Part shown: piece by piece, positions 63,916-64,000 of the stretch
Numbering within the stretch: position 1 is the stretch's first letter
How the letters are laid out: each line of letters opens with the position of its first letter
Notes under the pieces: model-generated
Told to the model about the DNA's origin: nothing
Database searches by the model: none
Seen by the model: only the letters and a program-made list of their open reading frames with translations
Source: Kistimonas asteriae
GTDB taxonomy: Bacteria > Pseudomonadota > Gammaproteobacteria > Pseudomonadales > Endozoicomonadaceae
Reading direction: 5' to 3'
DNA length: 64,000 bases
NCBI RefSeq assembly: GCF_018263925.1
Contig: NZ_JAEVHF010000007.1
Coordinates: forward strand, 175,844-239,843
Made by a program: the position numbers and the translations under genes

Positions 63916-64000
63916 ACCCAGCAAGCCTCAAAAAGCCAAGAAAATTCTCTAGCTTATACTCATAACGTGTAACGATACGCCGAAAATTGTGGAGCCAGGC
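63875..64000 (-). mobile_element. End of an IS5-type insertion sequence (runs off window)
   Basis: Contains the 3' end of a transposase gene up to the window edge. The outer boundary is not certain. A CTAG at 63875-63878, a possible target of the YTAR type used by many IS5 elements, lies just before AAGCCATCTCATAAA, which may be the terminal repeat. Confidence 0.6.
63887..64000 (-). CDS. IS5-family transposase, C-terminal 37 residues (partial)
   Basis: The minus strand reads AWLHNFRRIVTRYEYKLENF, then LGFLRLAGFMILAKKYL and TGA at 63887-63889. The string FRRI.TRYE.K..NFLGF..LA is the usual end of IS5-group DDE transposases. The 5' part lies beyond 64000, so catalytic residues cannot be assessed. 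Confidence 0.85.
   Translation of the reverse strand, partial: AWLHNFRRIVTRYEYKLENFLGFLRLAGFMILAKKYL

Overview
The window looks like a chromosome segment from a host-associated marine gammaproteobacterium, most likely of the Endozoicomonas/Kistimonas type (Oceanospirillales). This is an inference. The core genes (riboflavin cluster, dxs-ispA-xseB, thiE-hemL, radA, glyA, nrdR) have gammaproteobacterial order and family features. Between them sit A+T-richer genes for eukaryote-like proteins: two ubiquitin-specific proteases, an F-box/WD40 protein and a Fic-ankyrin protein. Such genes are typical of invertebrate symbionts and intracellular bacteria.

Layout. 1-4294 (minus): N-terminal part of a very large MARTX/RTX-like repeat protein that runs off the left edge. 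4.6-16.3 kb: transporters (YfcC-type carrier, short CstA, two AGCS Na+/alanine-type symporters) mixed with a 762-residue membrane protein of unknown function behind a hexamer repeat, a DUF4062 protein and small orphans. 16.5-19.5 kb (plus): xseB-ispA-dxs, overlapping by single bases. 19.6-26.6 kb (minus): ribD-ribE-ribBA-ribH-nusB-thiL-pgpA, an aspartic protease gene and ribA. In related bacteria nrdR and glyA lie just upstream of ribD. Here that block is interrupted twice. Between ribD and nrdR is an opine-dehydrogenase-like gene with a YfcC transporter and a LysR regulator. Between nrdR and glyA are two paralogous alpha/beta hydrolases and a cysteine-rich membrane protein flanked by a 13-copy heptamer repeat and a G9 tract.

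37.4-49.8 kb: a 646-residue protein of unknown function, a frameshifted YHYH-domain gene, ettA, an O-methyltransferase, then a plus-strand cluster of an M14/DUF2817 peptidase and two C19 deubiquitinases. 49.9-54.4 kb: two DAACS symporters around radA. 54.6-56.5 kb: Fic-ankyrin protein. 56.6-59.6 kb: thiE, hemL, a membrane protein and DUF1820. 59.9-61.5 kb: F-box/WD40 protein. 61.5-63.4 kb: secreted aldonolactone-oxidase-like flavoprotein with a Kazal-like tail. 63.9-64.0 kb: 3' end of an IS5-type transposase.

Read together, the segment combines housekeeping vitamin, isoprenoid and tetrapyrrole synthesis with three duplicated amino-acid/dicarboxylate transporter families and a set of candidate host-directed effectors centred on ubiquitin signalling. 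No secretion system, tRNA, rRNA, CRISPR array or FMN/TPP riboswitch was recognised in the window.
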